DNA of 64,000 nt from Nostoc sp. UHCC 0870 (GCF_022063185.1 NZ_CP091913.1:1736001-1800000); one strand, 5' to 3'. Positions 43,798 to 53,494 are shown, counted from the first letter of the stretch. Program-made: numbers and translations. The notes: a model not told the origin generated them from the letters alone.

Positions 43798-44595
43798 CTA
43801 TTGCACCAATAATTGCTCAATTGCCTCTGGAATTAATTGCTCGACATTACTTAAAACCAGTGTTGCACCTGCGGTTACTAGTGACTGTGTATAAGCCTCG
43901 CAACGAGTTGCTGTTTCTTGCACATGAGGCGGTAAGATACCTACACCAATCCAAGTACGATGCTGTTGGAGTTCTCTGGCTTTACTAACAGTGTACATAT
44001 CTGCTACGGTATCACCTACGTAGATGACCGTTGATGTGGCTTCTGAGCTATTTTCTAAGTGATTGAGAGTGGCAAACAGTCCGGTAGGATCTGGTTTACC
44101 TGGTGCATCCTCCATTGCAATCAAGACTGGAGACTGTAAGCCAAGACGTTTTTCTAAAACATAGGTAGCGGAAGCACGAGTAGCACCACTAAAGAAGCCC
44201 CAAGCAATACTAGCTTCTGTAAGTTGCTCCAAGTAGCTAGGTTGTAATAATAAAGGTTCATCACAAATGTATCCCGTCCAATTGTGAGGATCTGTACCGC
44301 GATAACGGGATTGAAAAAAGGCAACTATAGTTTCGTAGTTGAGTCGTAATTCTTCACGAGACTGGCCTTGGCTTGCAAAGTAGCGATAAATAAATTCTTG
44401 GGATGCTTCCCAATCGTTATTCCAGATACCTTCAGACTTGAGTTGATCAATTTCTAGGGATGTGGGACGATAGGCGTTGTCAGTAAAATACTCTACCGTG
44501 TCTGCCAGTGCGCGACGATAGGAACTGCCAACATCACGTACAACACCGTCAATATCAAATACAACGATCGCTTTTGTTGAGGGTTTTGCAGTCAT
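43798..44595 (-). CDS. HAD-superfamily IA hydrolase
   Basis: The 265-residue protein begins with the HAD motif I VVFDIDGVVRDVG (nucleophile and acid Asp), has motif II FFSGATRAS, and the motif III/IV region GKPDPTGL followed by VYVGDTVADMY. It matches the TIGR01548-type cyanobacterial/plant HAD group often found annotated with histidine biosynthesis proteins. It probably removes phosphate from a small metabolite. The 167-base gap separates it from the divergent PSRP-3 gene. Confidence 0.88.
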   Translation of the reverse strand: MTAKPSTKAIVVFDIDGVVRDVGSSYRRALADTVEYFTDNAYRPTSLEIDQLKSEGIWNNDWEASQEFIYRYFASQGQSREELRLNYETIVAFFQSRYRGTDPHNWTGYICDEPLLLQPSYLEQLTEASIAWGFFSGATRASATYVLEKRLGLQSPVLIAMEDAPGKPDPTGLFATLNHLENSSEATSTVIYVGDTVADMYTVSKARELQQHRTWIGVGILPPHVQETATRCEAYTQSLVTAGATLVLSNVEQLIPEAIEQLLVQ

Positions 44596-44762
44596 GGATG
44601 GGGGAAGTGAAATTTTTAGCTATTAAATTTTAAATCGAGTCATGATTCACAATAAGTCAATTTCTGATTAAGAATTACTATTTGGTGAATTGGTAAGTAT
44701 TGCGTTAAAATAAGCGATCGCAAACTTAGTAAGTCATAGCCGGATATTCCCCGGAGGTGTAA

Positions 44763-45062
44763 TTGTCCAAGTTCATTTTGAAAATCCTTTGGCTAGACGA
44801 GAACGTTGCCCTGGCAGTTGATCAAGTTGTCGGCAAAGGTACAAGTCCTTTGACTAAGTATTTCTTCTGGCCTAGGAATGATGCCTGGGAAGAGTTAAAG
44901 AAAGAACTCGAATCCAAGCACTGGATTACCGATGTAGACCGCGTTGAGTTGCTGAATAAGGCAACAGAAGTGATTAACTACTGGCAAGAGGAAGGTAGAA
45001 ACCGTCCAATGGCAGAAGCACAGTTAAAATTCCCTGAAGTTGCTTTCACTGGTAGTGCTTGA
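44763..45062 (+). CDS. 30S ribosomal protein PSRP-3 / Ycf65
   Basis: The 99-residue protein ([56 protein letters not shown]) is a clear PSRP-3/Ycf65, a ribosomal small-subunit protein shared by cyanobacteria and plastids. The start is TTG at 44763: GGAGGTG lies directly upstream at the right spacing and no in-frame ATG is available. An ordinary housekeeping gene and a good lineage marker. Confidence 0.95.
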   Translation: MSKFILKILWLDENVALAVDQVVGKGTSPLTKYFFWPRNDAWEELKKELESKHWITDVDRVELLNKATEVINYWQEEGRNRPMAEAQLKFPEVAFTGSA

Positions 45063-45137
45063 TTTAGATATTGGAGACTGGGGATTGGGGACAAGGGGGA
45101 AACTTTAATATGTCCCAATTCTTCACCCACCCAATCA

Positions 45138-45508
45138 CTACTGACTACTAGCCAGAATTTTACCATTTGGGCTAAAGGCGATCGCTAAAACCGCCCGTGT
45201 ATGACCTGAGATTGTTTCTAACAAGTCATAACATGGGCGGTTTTTCAATTTCCAGAGGCGAATTGTTCTATCGTACCTATGCTGAGAACCTCTGGATTTT
45301 ATCCGGGGGATGAAACCAATTCGCAATGGACTAACGTCCCGCTCCGCTCTAAGCGCATCTATGCCGCAGGCTTTACGCAATTAATTCAGCCAACCACAAG
45401 GGGTGGGGTTTTTACCTACTTTGCGAAACTCTGAACATCCCAAAGTCTAATTTGTTTGTCCCAAATACCACTAGCGAGAATATTTAGTTTAAAAATCAAA
45501 CCAGACAT
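45138..45508 (-). pseudogene. Broken WD40-repeat gene
   Basis: Two pieces of WD40 repeat read in the minus direction. Bases 45508-45416 code for 30 residues with LASGIWDKQIRLWDVQS from an ATG with AAGGGAG upstream, ending in a stop. After about 140 bases of inserted sequence the repeat resumes at about 45275 with YDRTIRLWKLKNRP and SGHTRAVLAIAFSPNGKILASS, and stops at 45138. A full propeller would need six or seven repeats, so most is lost. It follows the helicase gene by only five bases, so a WD40 protein may once have belonged to that operon. Confidence 0.75.
45281..45415. mobile_element. Small repeat/IS200-IS605-like insertion in the WD40 remnant
   Basis: The inserted block starts near AACCTCTGGATTTTATCCGGGGG, which looks like an IS200/IS605-type end hairpin, and contains the dispersed repeat GCTCTAAGCGCATC...TATGCCGCAGGC also seen at 35209-35256. 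It ends near CCACAAGGGGTGGGG. No coding capacity. The exact borders are estimated from where the WD40 frame breaks and resumes. Confidence 0.5.
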
Positions 45509-45513
45509 TTTGG

Positions 45514-47703
45514 CTACTCCCTTTTATTTGAAATTCCTTCCCACCGCGCTACTTGCTGTTTAACTTCCTCCATATCTAAATAATCGTAAACAAAAGCTTT
45601 CCGTAAAAGTGGATGAGGAATAAATTCATCATACTTTTGCATTTCCGGTGCTTCCGCCGAACTAACTAAAGCCTCTGGAATAATTCTTTGCTCACACAAA
45701 GAAATAATTTCTTGGCTAACATATTTAAACTTATTTTTACCTAATTTTAGCGTCACATAATAGGGATTAACCCCACCAATACTACTAATTTCCAAAGATT
45801 CCCGACAAAAAGTATTAATTAATCTGACTAAAGTACGATAAGCAACAGTTCCCATCCAAGGAAAAATACAGCATTTACCTTTTTCTAACTGCAAGACATT
45901 CTGCTTATCTAATCCAGCTTTCTGCACTAGCTTGCGGACTGTCTGTAAACGTTGACGTGCATTATTTTGCAAATAGCTATATTCTAAATCCTCTAGTAAA
46001 ACCTGCCGCATTCTTTGCAAAACTTTAGTATGAATCGTACCACCACCACCACGCCAATAACTTGTAGCCTTACCATCTACTTGCTTAACCAAAATATTTT
46101 TTTTTCTGAAATCAACTTCTAATACTTCCCAAGTTCTCCCAGCCAACGCAAATTGATTACCAACTGGAGGCGGCATAATAATACTACCAATGGCTGTAGT
46201 CCCTTGCTTAACAGTATATTCCTGGTTATCAGCAAAGACAGCATAAAACTGAAACTTACCTACTATTTTTTCGGACGATACACCCAAAATTAATTTACCT
46301 TGTTCAGTCCGTTGAATGTGACCGATATCAATTAAATAGCGCAACAATAATTTATAATCTTCCTGAGAAATAGCAGCAAATGGGGGCAGATTTAAAACCT
46401 GTTTAGCCAGCGCAGCCGGAGAAATTGCCTCTGCGGCTACCAAAATACTCATTGTTTGGTGATACAGCAAACTTAAAGGATATTGAATTGGCTTAATTGG
46501 TTCAATCCAACGTTCTTCTAAATAAAGTTGAATAATAGCGATACACTGTAAAAGTTGCCAAGGAATTTGCTCTGGTAAAGATGCTTCTGGTAATACTTCA
46601 TCTTCACCACAGACAAAACGCATATCAGCAGCTTCACCTCTTCTTCCTGCGCGTCCCAAACGTTGTAAAAAACTCGCTACTGAAAGGGGTGATTCTAACT
46701 GAATAACGCGCTCTAAATTACCAATATCTATACCTAATTCTAAGGTGAGAGTAGCAGCAGTTACAGCCGGTTTATGAGGCTCGCGCATGGCATTTTCTGC
46801 CACTTGGCGTAAACTAGCGGATATACTGCCATGATGTACATGATAGATATCTGGTAGTGATTGAATAGTAGCAATTTGGCGCAAAGATGCAATAATCGAT
46901 TCCGTTTGGGTACGATTATTTGCGAAGATTAAACATTTACGAGATTGACTCAAATTAAAAATATATTGCTCATAGTCTGTTGCTTCTTTTTCATCATGTT
47001 TAGCAACATAAAAATGTTCTACTGCTAGTTTAATTTGGCGTTTTCCTGCTTCAACCTTGGGGGTAATGACTTGTTTATCAGTTCCAGAACGCAACCAATC
47101 TTCAGCCATTGAGTAATCACCGAGAGTTGCTGATAAACCAATGCGTCGAGGTTGTGCTTGCGTTAAATTTACCAAACGCTGCAATTGACAGATAATCTGA
47201 CAACCGCGTTCAGTACCCATAAAAGCGTGAATTTCATCAATAACGACAAATCTTAAATCACCAAATAAGCATACTAGTTCTTTGTGTTTATTGACTAATA
47301 AACTTTCTAAAGATTCTGGCGTAATTTGCAATATACCTTGAGGATTTTGTAGTAGCTTATTTTTGCGACTTTGAGCCACATCACCATGCCAATGGTAAAC
47401 AGGAATATCGACTGATTTTAGTAAATCATTGAGACGTTCAAACTGGTCATTAATTAAAGCTTTGATAGGGCCAATATATAATACACCTATAGTTTTGCTA
47501 GGTTTATTATGTAAAACAGTCAAGACAGGTAAAAATGCTGCTTCTGTTTTCCCCGCAGCTGTAGCAGCAGTAATTAATAAATGAGCATCAGTGTCAAATA
47601 TCACTTCACAAGCGGCTGTTTGAACTGGTCTTAATTCCGTCCAGTTATGATGATAAATATATTCTTGAATAAAGGGTGCAAGTCGGTTAAAAGCATCACT
47701 CAT
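45514..47703 (-). CDS. Lhr/MrfA-like superfamily II DEAD/DEAH-box helicase
   Basis: The 729-residue protein has the SF2 motifs in order: Q-like LRPVQTAA, Walker A TAATAAGKTE (about 45-54), GPIKALINDQ (Ia), TPESLESLL, Walker B DEIH (156-159), SAT (191-193), CLIFANNRTQTESI (IV), TLTLELGIDIG (V) and QRLGRAGRRG (VI). A C-terminal half of about 350 residues follows, as in Lhr- or MrfA-type DNA-repair helicases. It should unwind or translocate on DNA using ATP. It is the third gene of an operon after a TerB-C-like membrane protein and a BrxD-like ATPase, so it probably works with them. Confidence 0.9.
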   Translation of the reverse strand: MSDAFNRLAPFIQEYIYHHNWTELRPVQTAACEVIFDTDAHLLITAATAAGKTEAAFLPVLTVLHNKPSKTIGVLYIGPIKALINDQFERLNDLLKSVDIPVYHWHGDVAQSRKNKLLQNPQGILQITPESLESLLVNKHKELVCLFGDLRFVVIDEIHAFMGTERGCQIICQLQRLVNLTQAQPRRIGLSATLGDYSMAEDWLRSGTDKQVITPKVEAGKRQIKLAVEHFYVAKHDEKEATDYEQYIFNLSQSRKCLIFANNRTQTESIIASLRQIATIQSLPDIYHVHHGSISASLRQVAENAMREPHKPAVTAATLTLELGIDIGNLERVIQLESPLSVASFLQRLGRAGRRGEAADMRFVCGEDEVLPEASLPEQIPWQLLQCIAIIQLYLEERWIEPIKPIQYPLSLLYHQTMSILVAAEAISPAALAKQVLNLPPFAAISQEDYKLLLRYLIDIGHIQRTEQGKLILGVSSEKIVGKFQFYAVFADNQEYTVKQGTTAIGSIIMPPPVGNQFALAGRTWEVLEVDFRKKNILVKQVDGKATSYWRGGGGTIHTKVLQRMRQVLLEDLEYSYLQNNARQRLQTVRKLVQKAGLDKQNVLQLEKGKCCIFPWMGTVAYRTLVRLINTFCRESLEISSIGGVNPYYVTLKLGKNKFKYVSQEIISLCEQRIIPEALVSSAEAPEMQKYDEFIPHPLLRKAFVYDYLDMEEVKQQVARWEGISNKRE

Positions 47704-47773
47704 ATTTGTTCTTTCACAGTTAGTAAGATTCTACACCTCTGCATACTTACCCTGCGGTAACATATGAAATCTC

Positions 47774-47801
47774 AGGACTAAAGTCCTTACTACAAACTAA
47801 A
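47774..47801 (-). repeat. 28-bp dispersed repeat overlapping the ATPase stop codon
   Basis: Inverse copy of the unit at 28767-28794 (27 of 28 bases). It contributes the last codons FSL and the TAG stop of the BrxD-like gene. Confidence 0.75.
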
Positions 47802-49118
47802 TTCGGCTGCATTATCTTCATCCAAGGCTGTATTTTTACCCACAGCAGTAGGCTTGAATTTAGCACCATGAATTAATTCACTAAACTGAATGTTTGGGTT
47901 GTGATGTAAGATATTCAACACACTAATAAAATCTCGGATGATTTCTCCTGGTGTGAGTAATGCTTCCGCACCCAAGCGGTTGACTATTTCTCCGACAAAT
48001 TCCTTTAATTCCCGACTATTCAAAGTCTTGTCATAACTAAAATGAGTAGCATGAATCTCTGTTAAACGTTGCAGAAGGGTGAGAATTTCTGCTTCACTCA
48101 AAGGGTTTAATCTGATAACTGGCCCTAAAAATTCTTGCACATCAGCTTGGATAGCAAATCGGCTTTCTTTGGTGCGTCTGCGCCAAGCTTGGTCTGCAAA
48201 TAGTCCTCGGTTGGGGTCTTCTAAAAATTTGGTTGTCCCACCAATGAAAATCCCTAAATGTTCTGCTTTGCATTGCATCGTGTCATTAAACATTGCTAGC
48301 AGTCTGTTATAGTTTTTCTCACGAGTGACTGTAGTTGAGATTTGGTAGATATTGACGGCTTCATCAATTAAAATTAATAGCCCTTTATAGCCAATTTCCG
48401 CTATAAATTTAGCTAAGAGTTTGATGTAGTCGTACCAACTATCATCATCAATAATAACGCGCACCCCTAATGCGGCTTTGGCTTCAGTTTTGGTATTAAA
48501 TTCGCCTCTTAACCAACGTAAGGCAGCATTTTTTAAGTCATCATTATCTAAACGATAACCACGCCAATAAGCAATAATTACAGTACCAAAATCAAAACCA
48601 TGAACTAGGTCTTCTATATACTGGACAACTTCCCTAATTTTCGCTTCAATTTTGTCATCAAAACCTTCATCATGGGGACGTAAATCACTTTCTTTAACTA
48701 CTTCTTGTTGAATTTTATTAATCCAACCTTCTAAAATCGAAACTAATGCACCACCATCAGGACGAGTTTTAGTAGAAAGGTGACTCATTAATTCTCGATA
48801 GGTAGCCAAGCCTTCATTGTTACTTCCTGCTAGGCGACGTTCTGAAGATAAATCAGCATCAGCTACCACAAAACCCTGCTCAATAGCACGGTTACGAATC
48901 ATTTGCAGCATGAAGCTTTTACCAGAACCATAGTTGCCAATTATAAAACGAAATGCGGCGACACCTTCGGCAATATCATCGAGGTTTTGTAATAGGCTTT
49001 TAAGTTCTTTTTCTCGACCAACGGCTATTTGTTCAACTCCTATTCTGGGAACTACCCCTGCACCTAGGGAATTGATTAAAGCAGTTGAAGTTTTTTTCGA
49101 GAGTTTGAGCTTTGCCAT
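47790..49118 (-). CDS. BrxD-like P-loop ATPase (DUF2791 type)
   Basis: The 442-residue protein opens with KTSTALINSLGAGVVPRIGVEQIAVGR in two parts, then Walker A IIGNYGSGKSFM (59-70), and a Walker B strand GLLILIDEAVNIYQ (about 241-254). This pattern, with the conserved N-terminal GxVPxxG and GR...L segments, matches DUF2791 ATPases such as BrxD of BREX type 2 systems. It likely loads or regulates the helicase encoded 86 bases downstream. ATG 49118 is preferred over TTG 49154. None of PglZ, PglX or BrxC is in the window, so this is not a standard BREX locus. The C-terminal codons lie in a dispersed repeat. Confidence 0.88.
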   Translation of the reverse strand: MAKLKLSKKTSTALINSLGAGVVPRIGVEQIAVGREKELKSLLQNLDDIAEGVAAFRFIIGNYGSGKSFMLQMIRNRAIEQGFVVADADLSSERRLAGSNNEGLATYRELMSHLSTKTRPDGGALVSILEGWINKIQQEVVKESDLRPHDEGFDDKIEAKIREVVQYIEDLVHGFDFGTVIIAYWRGYRLDNDDLKNAALRWLRGEFNTKTEAKAALGVRVIIDDDSWYDYIKLLAKFIAEIGYKGLLILIDEAVNIYQISTTVTREKNYNRLLAMFNDTMQCKAEHLGIFIGGTTKFLEDPNRGLFADQAWRRRTKESRFAIQADVQEFLGPVIRLNPLSEAEILTLLQRLTEIHATHFSYDKTLNSRELKEFVGEIVNRLGAEALLTPGEIIRDFISVLNILHHNPNIQFSELIHGAKFKPTAVGKNTALDEDNAAEFSL

Positions 49119-49200
49119 GTATTTTACTTTACTTGATGTCAATGCAGAGGTCAACAGATATGCCTATAATAATGATTATCTTACAACGTGTCAGAATATT

Positions 49201-50463
49201 TTAATTTGATGAGGCGTGTCTAGTCATAAGGTTTTCATATAAGGCAATCATTTTTTTGACATGACTGATATGTTCTTGATGAATTTCGGGTTTTTCCAAA
49301 GTTGTTTCAATGATTAATTCACCTATAACATCACTAGCACGTTCATTGATAGAGTCAATTAATATATTGGGCATAGTAATGTTAGCTTCGGAAATTTTTT
49401 TAATAGTTGGATGAGGATTATCTTGCTCTACTATTGCTTTTAATACCTGAAATTCATGTCCTGGTAATTGATTTAAAAATCTATCCCATGTTTCAGGTAG
49501 AATATCAGATTCTACTGTTTCTATTAAGTCGGCAAAAGGAAATACTTCAATATCTTCAACTTGTGGGTTTTCAGATAAAGGTTCTTGGTTAAATGTTCCT
49601 ACTTGCTGGAGTAATTCCCAAACTTGGTTTTGTAATAGGTCACGTTCTTGTTGTAATACAGAAATTTCATTTTTCAATTGCTGTAAATGTTCTTGTTGTT
49701 GTGATTTTTGAGTTTGTAAGGAATTTATTGTGGCTGTTACATCATCTTTTTCATGCGCTGTCTCTAGTAGTATTTGATTTTGTTGATTTTTTTCAGCTTC
49801 TAAGTTTTGAACTTCTAGCCGCAATTCGTAAAGCTTTTCTTCTAGTTGCGGTTTAATTCTACCTAGCAGGGTTAAATTACTCTCTATTTCTTTTTGTTCT
49901 TGTTTTAATTCATATATACGGGTTTGTAATTGGTTGATTTCCGCATGGGAGGTATTGTAATGCAATTCGAGGCGACGTTTTTCTGATGTCAGGGCAGATA
50001 AAAAGTTATGCAATTCTGCTTGATTTTGTTCTAAGTCGTAAAGTTCGGTTTTTAGATTGCTAACTTCGGATTCTAATTGTTTTTTTTGTGAGGCAAAGTT
50101 TCCGAGTTCTCTATGTAGACTATCTCTTTGATTACGACATTCGAGGATGTGATTTTGTAGTTGTTTTGTTTCGTTATAAAGTAAATTACGATGAGCTTCT
50201 ATTTGCTCAATTTCTTTAACTACGCGAGATTTTAGTCCTTCCCTTTCTTTAATACGTTTGCGGAGGGAGGATAAAATTAGGAGTTCATGAGTTCTTCGCC
50301 GCCTATCTACGAACAAGGCGGCTGAATAGGTAGCAACTACGGTGATTACTCCGGTGAGGAAAGCTTGGTTAAAATCCCATTTGGGGACTAGACTAAGACC
50401 AAAACTGACACTAAAGGCAACTATGCCTAGGATAAATCGATTGCTGAACATGACTGGCTGCAT
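49201..50463 (-). CDS. Membrane-anchored coiled-coil protein with TerB-C-like C-terminus
   Basis: The 420-residue protein has two membrane helices (about 9-26 and 33-52), then an RRRR cluster that puts the rest in the cytoplasm. A very long coiled coil covers about 65-290. After an acidic linker, residues about 325-405 (LPETWDRFLNQLPGHEFQVLK, INERASDVIGELIIETTLEKPEI in parts) have the pattern of the TerB-C domain, which ends other tellurite-associated proteins. It is the first gene of the operon with the ATPase and helicase. It may recruit the DNA-processing pair to the membrane. TerB-C assignment is by pattern, so moderate. Confidence 0.75.
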   Translation of the reverse strand: MQPVMFSNRFILGIVAFSVSFGLSLVPKWDFNQAFLTGVITVVATYSAALFVDRRRRTHELLILSSLRKRIKEREGLKSRVVKEIEQIEAHRNLLYNETKQLQNHILECRNQRDSLHRELGNFASQKKQLESEVSNLKTELYDLEQNQAELHNFLSALTSEKRRLELHYNTSHAEINQLQTRIYELKQEQKEIESNLTLLGRIKPQLEEKLYELRLEVQNLEAEKNQQNQILLETAHEKDDVTATINSLQTQKSQQQEHLQQLKNEISVLQQERDLLQNQVWELLQQVGTFNQEPLSENPQVEDIEVFPFADLIETVESDILPETWDRFLNQLPGHEFQVLKAIVEQDNPHPTIKKISEANITMPNILIDSINERASDVIGELIIETTLEKPEIHQEHISHVKKMIALYENLMTRHASSN

Positions 50464-50701
50464 ATTGCTGATTTTTGAGGCATAAGGCAGGGGACAGGAG
50501 GTTTTTAGCTTAGTACAGCTTTGCCAATTGAGGGGGGAAATTTAAACGCAGAGGGTCGCGGAGGTAAGCGCAGAGGTGCGCGGAGACTTCGCTACGCTGT
50601 ACTTTATTCCTATAGTTAGTTTGGGGTTATTGTGATAGTTTACTAAGTTGTGCAATTTTTCATGGGTTATGCCACGCTATGCTAACGTAATTTCTTTGTT
50701 T

Positions 50702-52042
50702 TTATGATTTGATGTCTAATTTATGGTTATTTTCTCCAAATAGTGATATTTCTGCTTTTAAATAATTAATGAATTGCTGTGCCGTTCTCCCAGACCGTCC
50801 ATTATGACGTGTAGCCCATTGTAAGGCTTGAAATTCTAAGTCTTGCTGGTCGATGTTAATTTCGGCTTGTGATGCGAGATGTTGCACAATTTGTAAATAT
50901 GTTTTTTGATCTGCCGACTCAAAGGTTAAAGTTAAACCAAAGCGATCGCTAAACGAAAGTTTCTCCTGCATCGTATCCCAAGCATGGATTTCGTTGTTAT
51001 CTTTGGGGGTCGGTCTATCGCCAAAGAATTCCCGAATCAAATGGCGACGATTAGAAGTAGCATATACAACTACATTTTGTGGTCTAGCGGTTAAGTTTCC
51101 TTCTAAAACTACTTTTAAGGCTTTAAAAGCATCATCATCTTCTTCAAAGGATAAATCATCGACAAAGATAATAAATTTCTGTGGCAAGCCTCGCAACTGT
51201 TCTACAATAGTGGGTAGATCCTGCAAATCCGATTTTGCCACTTCTAATAAACGAAGATGGCGATCGCTATATTCATTTAATAAAGCCTTGACTAAGGAAG
51301 ATTTCCCTGCGCCGCGACTACCATACAGTAATACGTGCAGTGCTATTTCCCCTGATAATAAGAACTCTGTATTTTTAATTAGGGCTGCTTGCTGAGACTC
51401 ATAACCTACAAGATGACTTAGCTTCACTGGGTCAGGGTAAGGTATGCCGATAAGTTGCCCCGTTTGCCAGCGTAATGCCCGATATTGGGCAAACAACCCT
51501 GTACCAAATTGCCGATAGTAATTTGCTAAATCTTCTATTACATTTGCCCAGTGTTCTGAATGGTGCAGAGAAAATGTTAATCCTGCTTGTATAGACGTGT
51601 CATCTGGTTCGACGTACCACACCACAGGAGACACGGCTAAATGCGCTACACTTTGCACCCATTCACTCAAAATAGCACTGCTACATTCATAAAGGCTCTG
51701 TAATAGTTGTAAATCATGCTGGGCTGCGGTTACTAAAGCTGGGGGTAAATCTTTAAAGTCTCGCTGTTGTGCAAGTCTTGTGAAGGGATTTTCCGCCATG
51801 AGAATTTGGGTAATGAGGTAGTCTTCCCAAGTTTGCTGTTTATCGGCTAAGGCGTGAAAGTAACTGCCGTAAGCTTGCAAACAACGCCGTCCATCAGCAT
51901 CAGTGTAGCGGATGGCTTGCAGCAATTCTAAAAAGGCAATGCCTACTTCGTCTTGGAGGACAGATTGATAAAGTAAAAGTGACGCTGCTTGGCGTTGGAG
52001 AAGTTGAACTTGGGCATAGGAAGAACTGCTGGCCGTTTGCAT
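50702..52042 (-). CDS. DUF815-type AAA+ ATPase
   Basis: The 446-residue protein has an N-terminal helical domain and an AAA+ core: LSHLVGYESQQAALIKNTE, Walker A LLYGSRGAGKSSLVK, Walker B KFIIFVDDLSFEEDDDAFKAL, sensor-like VVYATSNRRHLIREFF. This is typical of DUF815, a family of unknown function common in bacteria and cyanobacteria. The gap of 238 bases to the TerB-C gene contains repeat-like GC-rich words, so it need not be in that operon. ATG 52042 is preferred over TTG 52060. Confidence 0.88.
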   Translation of the reverse strand: MQTASSSSYAQVQLLQRQAASLLLYQSVLQDEVGIAFLELLQAIRYTDADGRRCLQAYGSYFHALADKQQTWEDYLITQILMAENPFTRLAQQRDFKDLPPALVTAAQHDLQLLQSLYECSSAILSEWVQSVAHLAVSPVVWYVEPDDTSIQAGLTFSLHHSEHWANVIEDLANYYRQFGTGLFAQYRALRWQTGQLIGIPYPDPVKLSHLVGYESQQAALIKNTEFLLSGEIALHVLLYGSRGAGKSSLVKALLNEYSDRHLRLLEVAKSDLQDLPTIVEQLRGLPQKFIIFVDDLSFEEDDDAFKALKVVLEGNLTARPQNVVVYATSNRRHLIREFFGDRPTPKDNNEIHAWDTMQEKLSFSDRFGLTLTFESADQKTYLQIVQHLASQAEINIDQQDLEFQALQWATRHNGRSGRTAQQFINYLKAEISLFGENNHKLDIKS

Positions 52043-52138
52043 GGCTGGATTATCCGTCAATCAACAGGGGTAATGTAGCTTATGGTTAATTGTCTGCTGG
52101 ACTGGGTAGCAAAATCAAAATCTACATAGGGTTTAACC

Positions 52139-52459
52139 ATGAATTTAAGTATAATTGCTGCGATCGCCTATGGTATGTTAGCGATTATTGGTGGCATTAT
52201 TGGCTACTTTCAGGCAAATAGTCAAGTTTCCCTCCTCAGTGGTATAATTAGCGGTTCACTATTAGTTTTTGCCGCTTACTTGCAACTTCAAGGACAAGCC
52301 TGGGCTTTGATTTTAGCAACTTGCATCACTGCTGCTTTAGTCATTTTCTTTGCTTTAAGATTGGCTAAAACACGCAAATTTATGCCGGCTGGATTAATGA
52401 CTATTTTCGGTATGCTGGCACTGACAGTCATGGTAAGGCAGCTTTTTACTGTTGGGTAG
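52139..52459 (+). CDS. TMEM14-family membrane protein
   Basis: The 106-residue protein has four helices with the Gly-rich pattern AYGMLAIIGGIIGYFQANS, SGSLLVFAAYLQLQGQ, KTRKFMPAGLMTIFG of TMEM14/FAX1-like proteins, which in plastids take part in fatty acid export. The cyanobacterial function is not established. It is transcribed away from the DUF815 gene. Confidence 0.88.
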   Translation: MNLSIIAAIAYGMLAIIGGIIGYFQANSQVSLLSGIISGSLLVFAAYLQLQGQAWALILATCITAALVIFFALRLAKTRKFMPAGLMTIFGMLALTVMVRQLFTVG

Positions 52460-53494
52460 CAATTTTTCCCCTCCTAATAGTACATTTATATTACTCTACA
52501 CCAGAACAAAAGCTAGAAAAGATTTTTTTTGTGAAATTTGGCGGAAAACTCCATCCCGTCATTACTCGCCGCTTCGCTAAGAATTAGTGAACCGTTACCA
52601 GTCACTTGATAACTGTTCACTGATTTAACTCCCCATGTCTAAAAACTACATAAATATCCGGTTTTTTAAACTTCATGATGATAAATAAAAATAATACCCT
52701 GTGTCATATTCATGGCATTGAGTATCTAAAAGATACTAAGTACCCTTGTCTATGAGTAATCACCTTGATTTTACATATATAGCAAAGTCACGTTAAATAT
52801 AATACGTATATTAACTAAGTACGAAAAAAATCATGCTTGATATGTCTACTGCACAATCAAAATGGCATATGAAAATACAAAATAATCTCTAGTGCAGAAA
52901 CTCATAGCATTTGCTTACATCTATCTTGAGATAGTTATTGTAGTAGATACTGACTAAATCAGACAAAAGATATAAATTTTAAAAACTATCATTAACTACT
53001 ATTTATAAATTGTTTTTTGCGTAAAATATAATACAAAGCTAGAATAAAGATAAAACTATAATTCAAGTATTATAAAATAATTAATCCCGTCCAGTAAAGC
53101 ATTATGAGTATTCAATAGGTTTAATAGGTGAACAACACATACTTAATTATCGTTGTATTTTTTTGATAAAATTAAAATATTTGCATGATTGAAAATTATA
53201 GTAAATCAATAATATTCGATTAAAAAATATCAAGTAAATACTCTCTATCTATTTTGAACAACCAAAAATATTAACTGTAAAGATTTAGTAGGGAAAAGAG
53301 AAAATATTAAAGTAAAAATAAAGGGAACTATTGCCATATTGGCAGGTTTGAATCAAAGAGATGAGATATTAATAGAGTAGCTTAAGAAAGAATTGTTATA
53401 GAAATACTTGTTGTTATCTACCTCTATTGCTAAAGCCAAAACAAGCCTGAAATTCAGAGATTTATCGGCAATCTTACGAATTAGGAAATAATAT
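52460..53494. other. AT-rich intergenic region upstream of the kinase/HopA1 pair
   Basis: About 1035 bases, very AT-rich from about 52640 on. I looked for short peptide frames that could be a lanthipeptide precursor. The longest starting with ATG are tiny (for example 52833-52892, 19 codons: MLDMSTAQSKWHMKIQNNL) and contain no Cys and no ribosome-binding site. No RNA hairpin of note. Nothing is called. Confidence 0.5.

Noticed and set aside
45514..52042. Full BREX system
   Set aside because: Only a BrxD-type ATPase and a helicase are present; PglZ, PglX/BrxX and BrxC are absent, so the term BREX is not justified.
52833..52892. 19-codon frame as lanthipeptide precursor
   Set aside because: No Cys, only one Thr and two Ser, no ribosome-binding site, no leader-like sequence.
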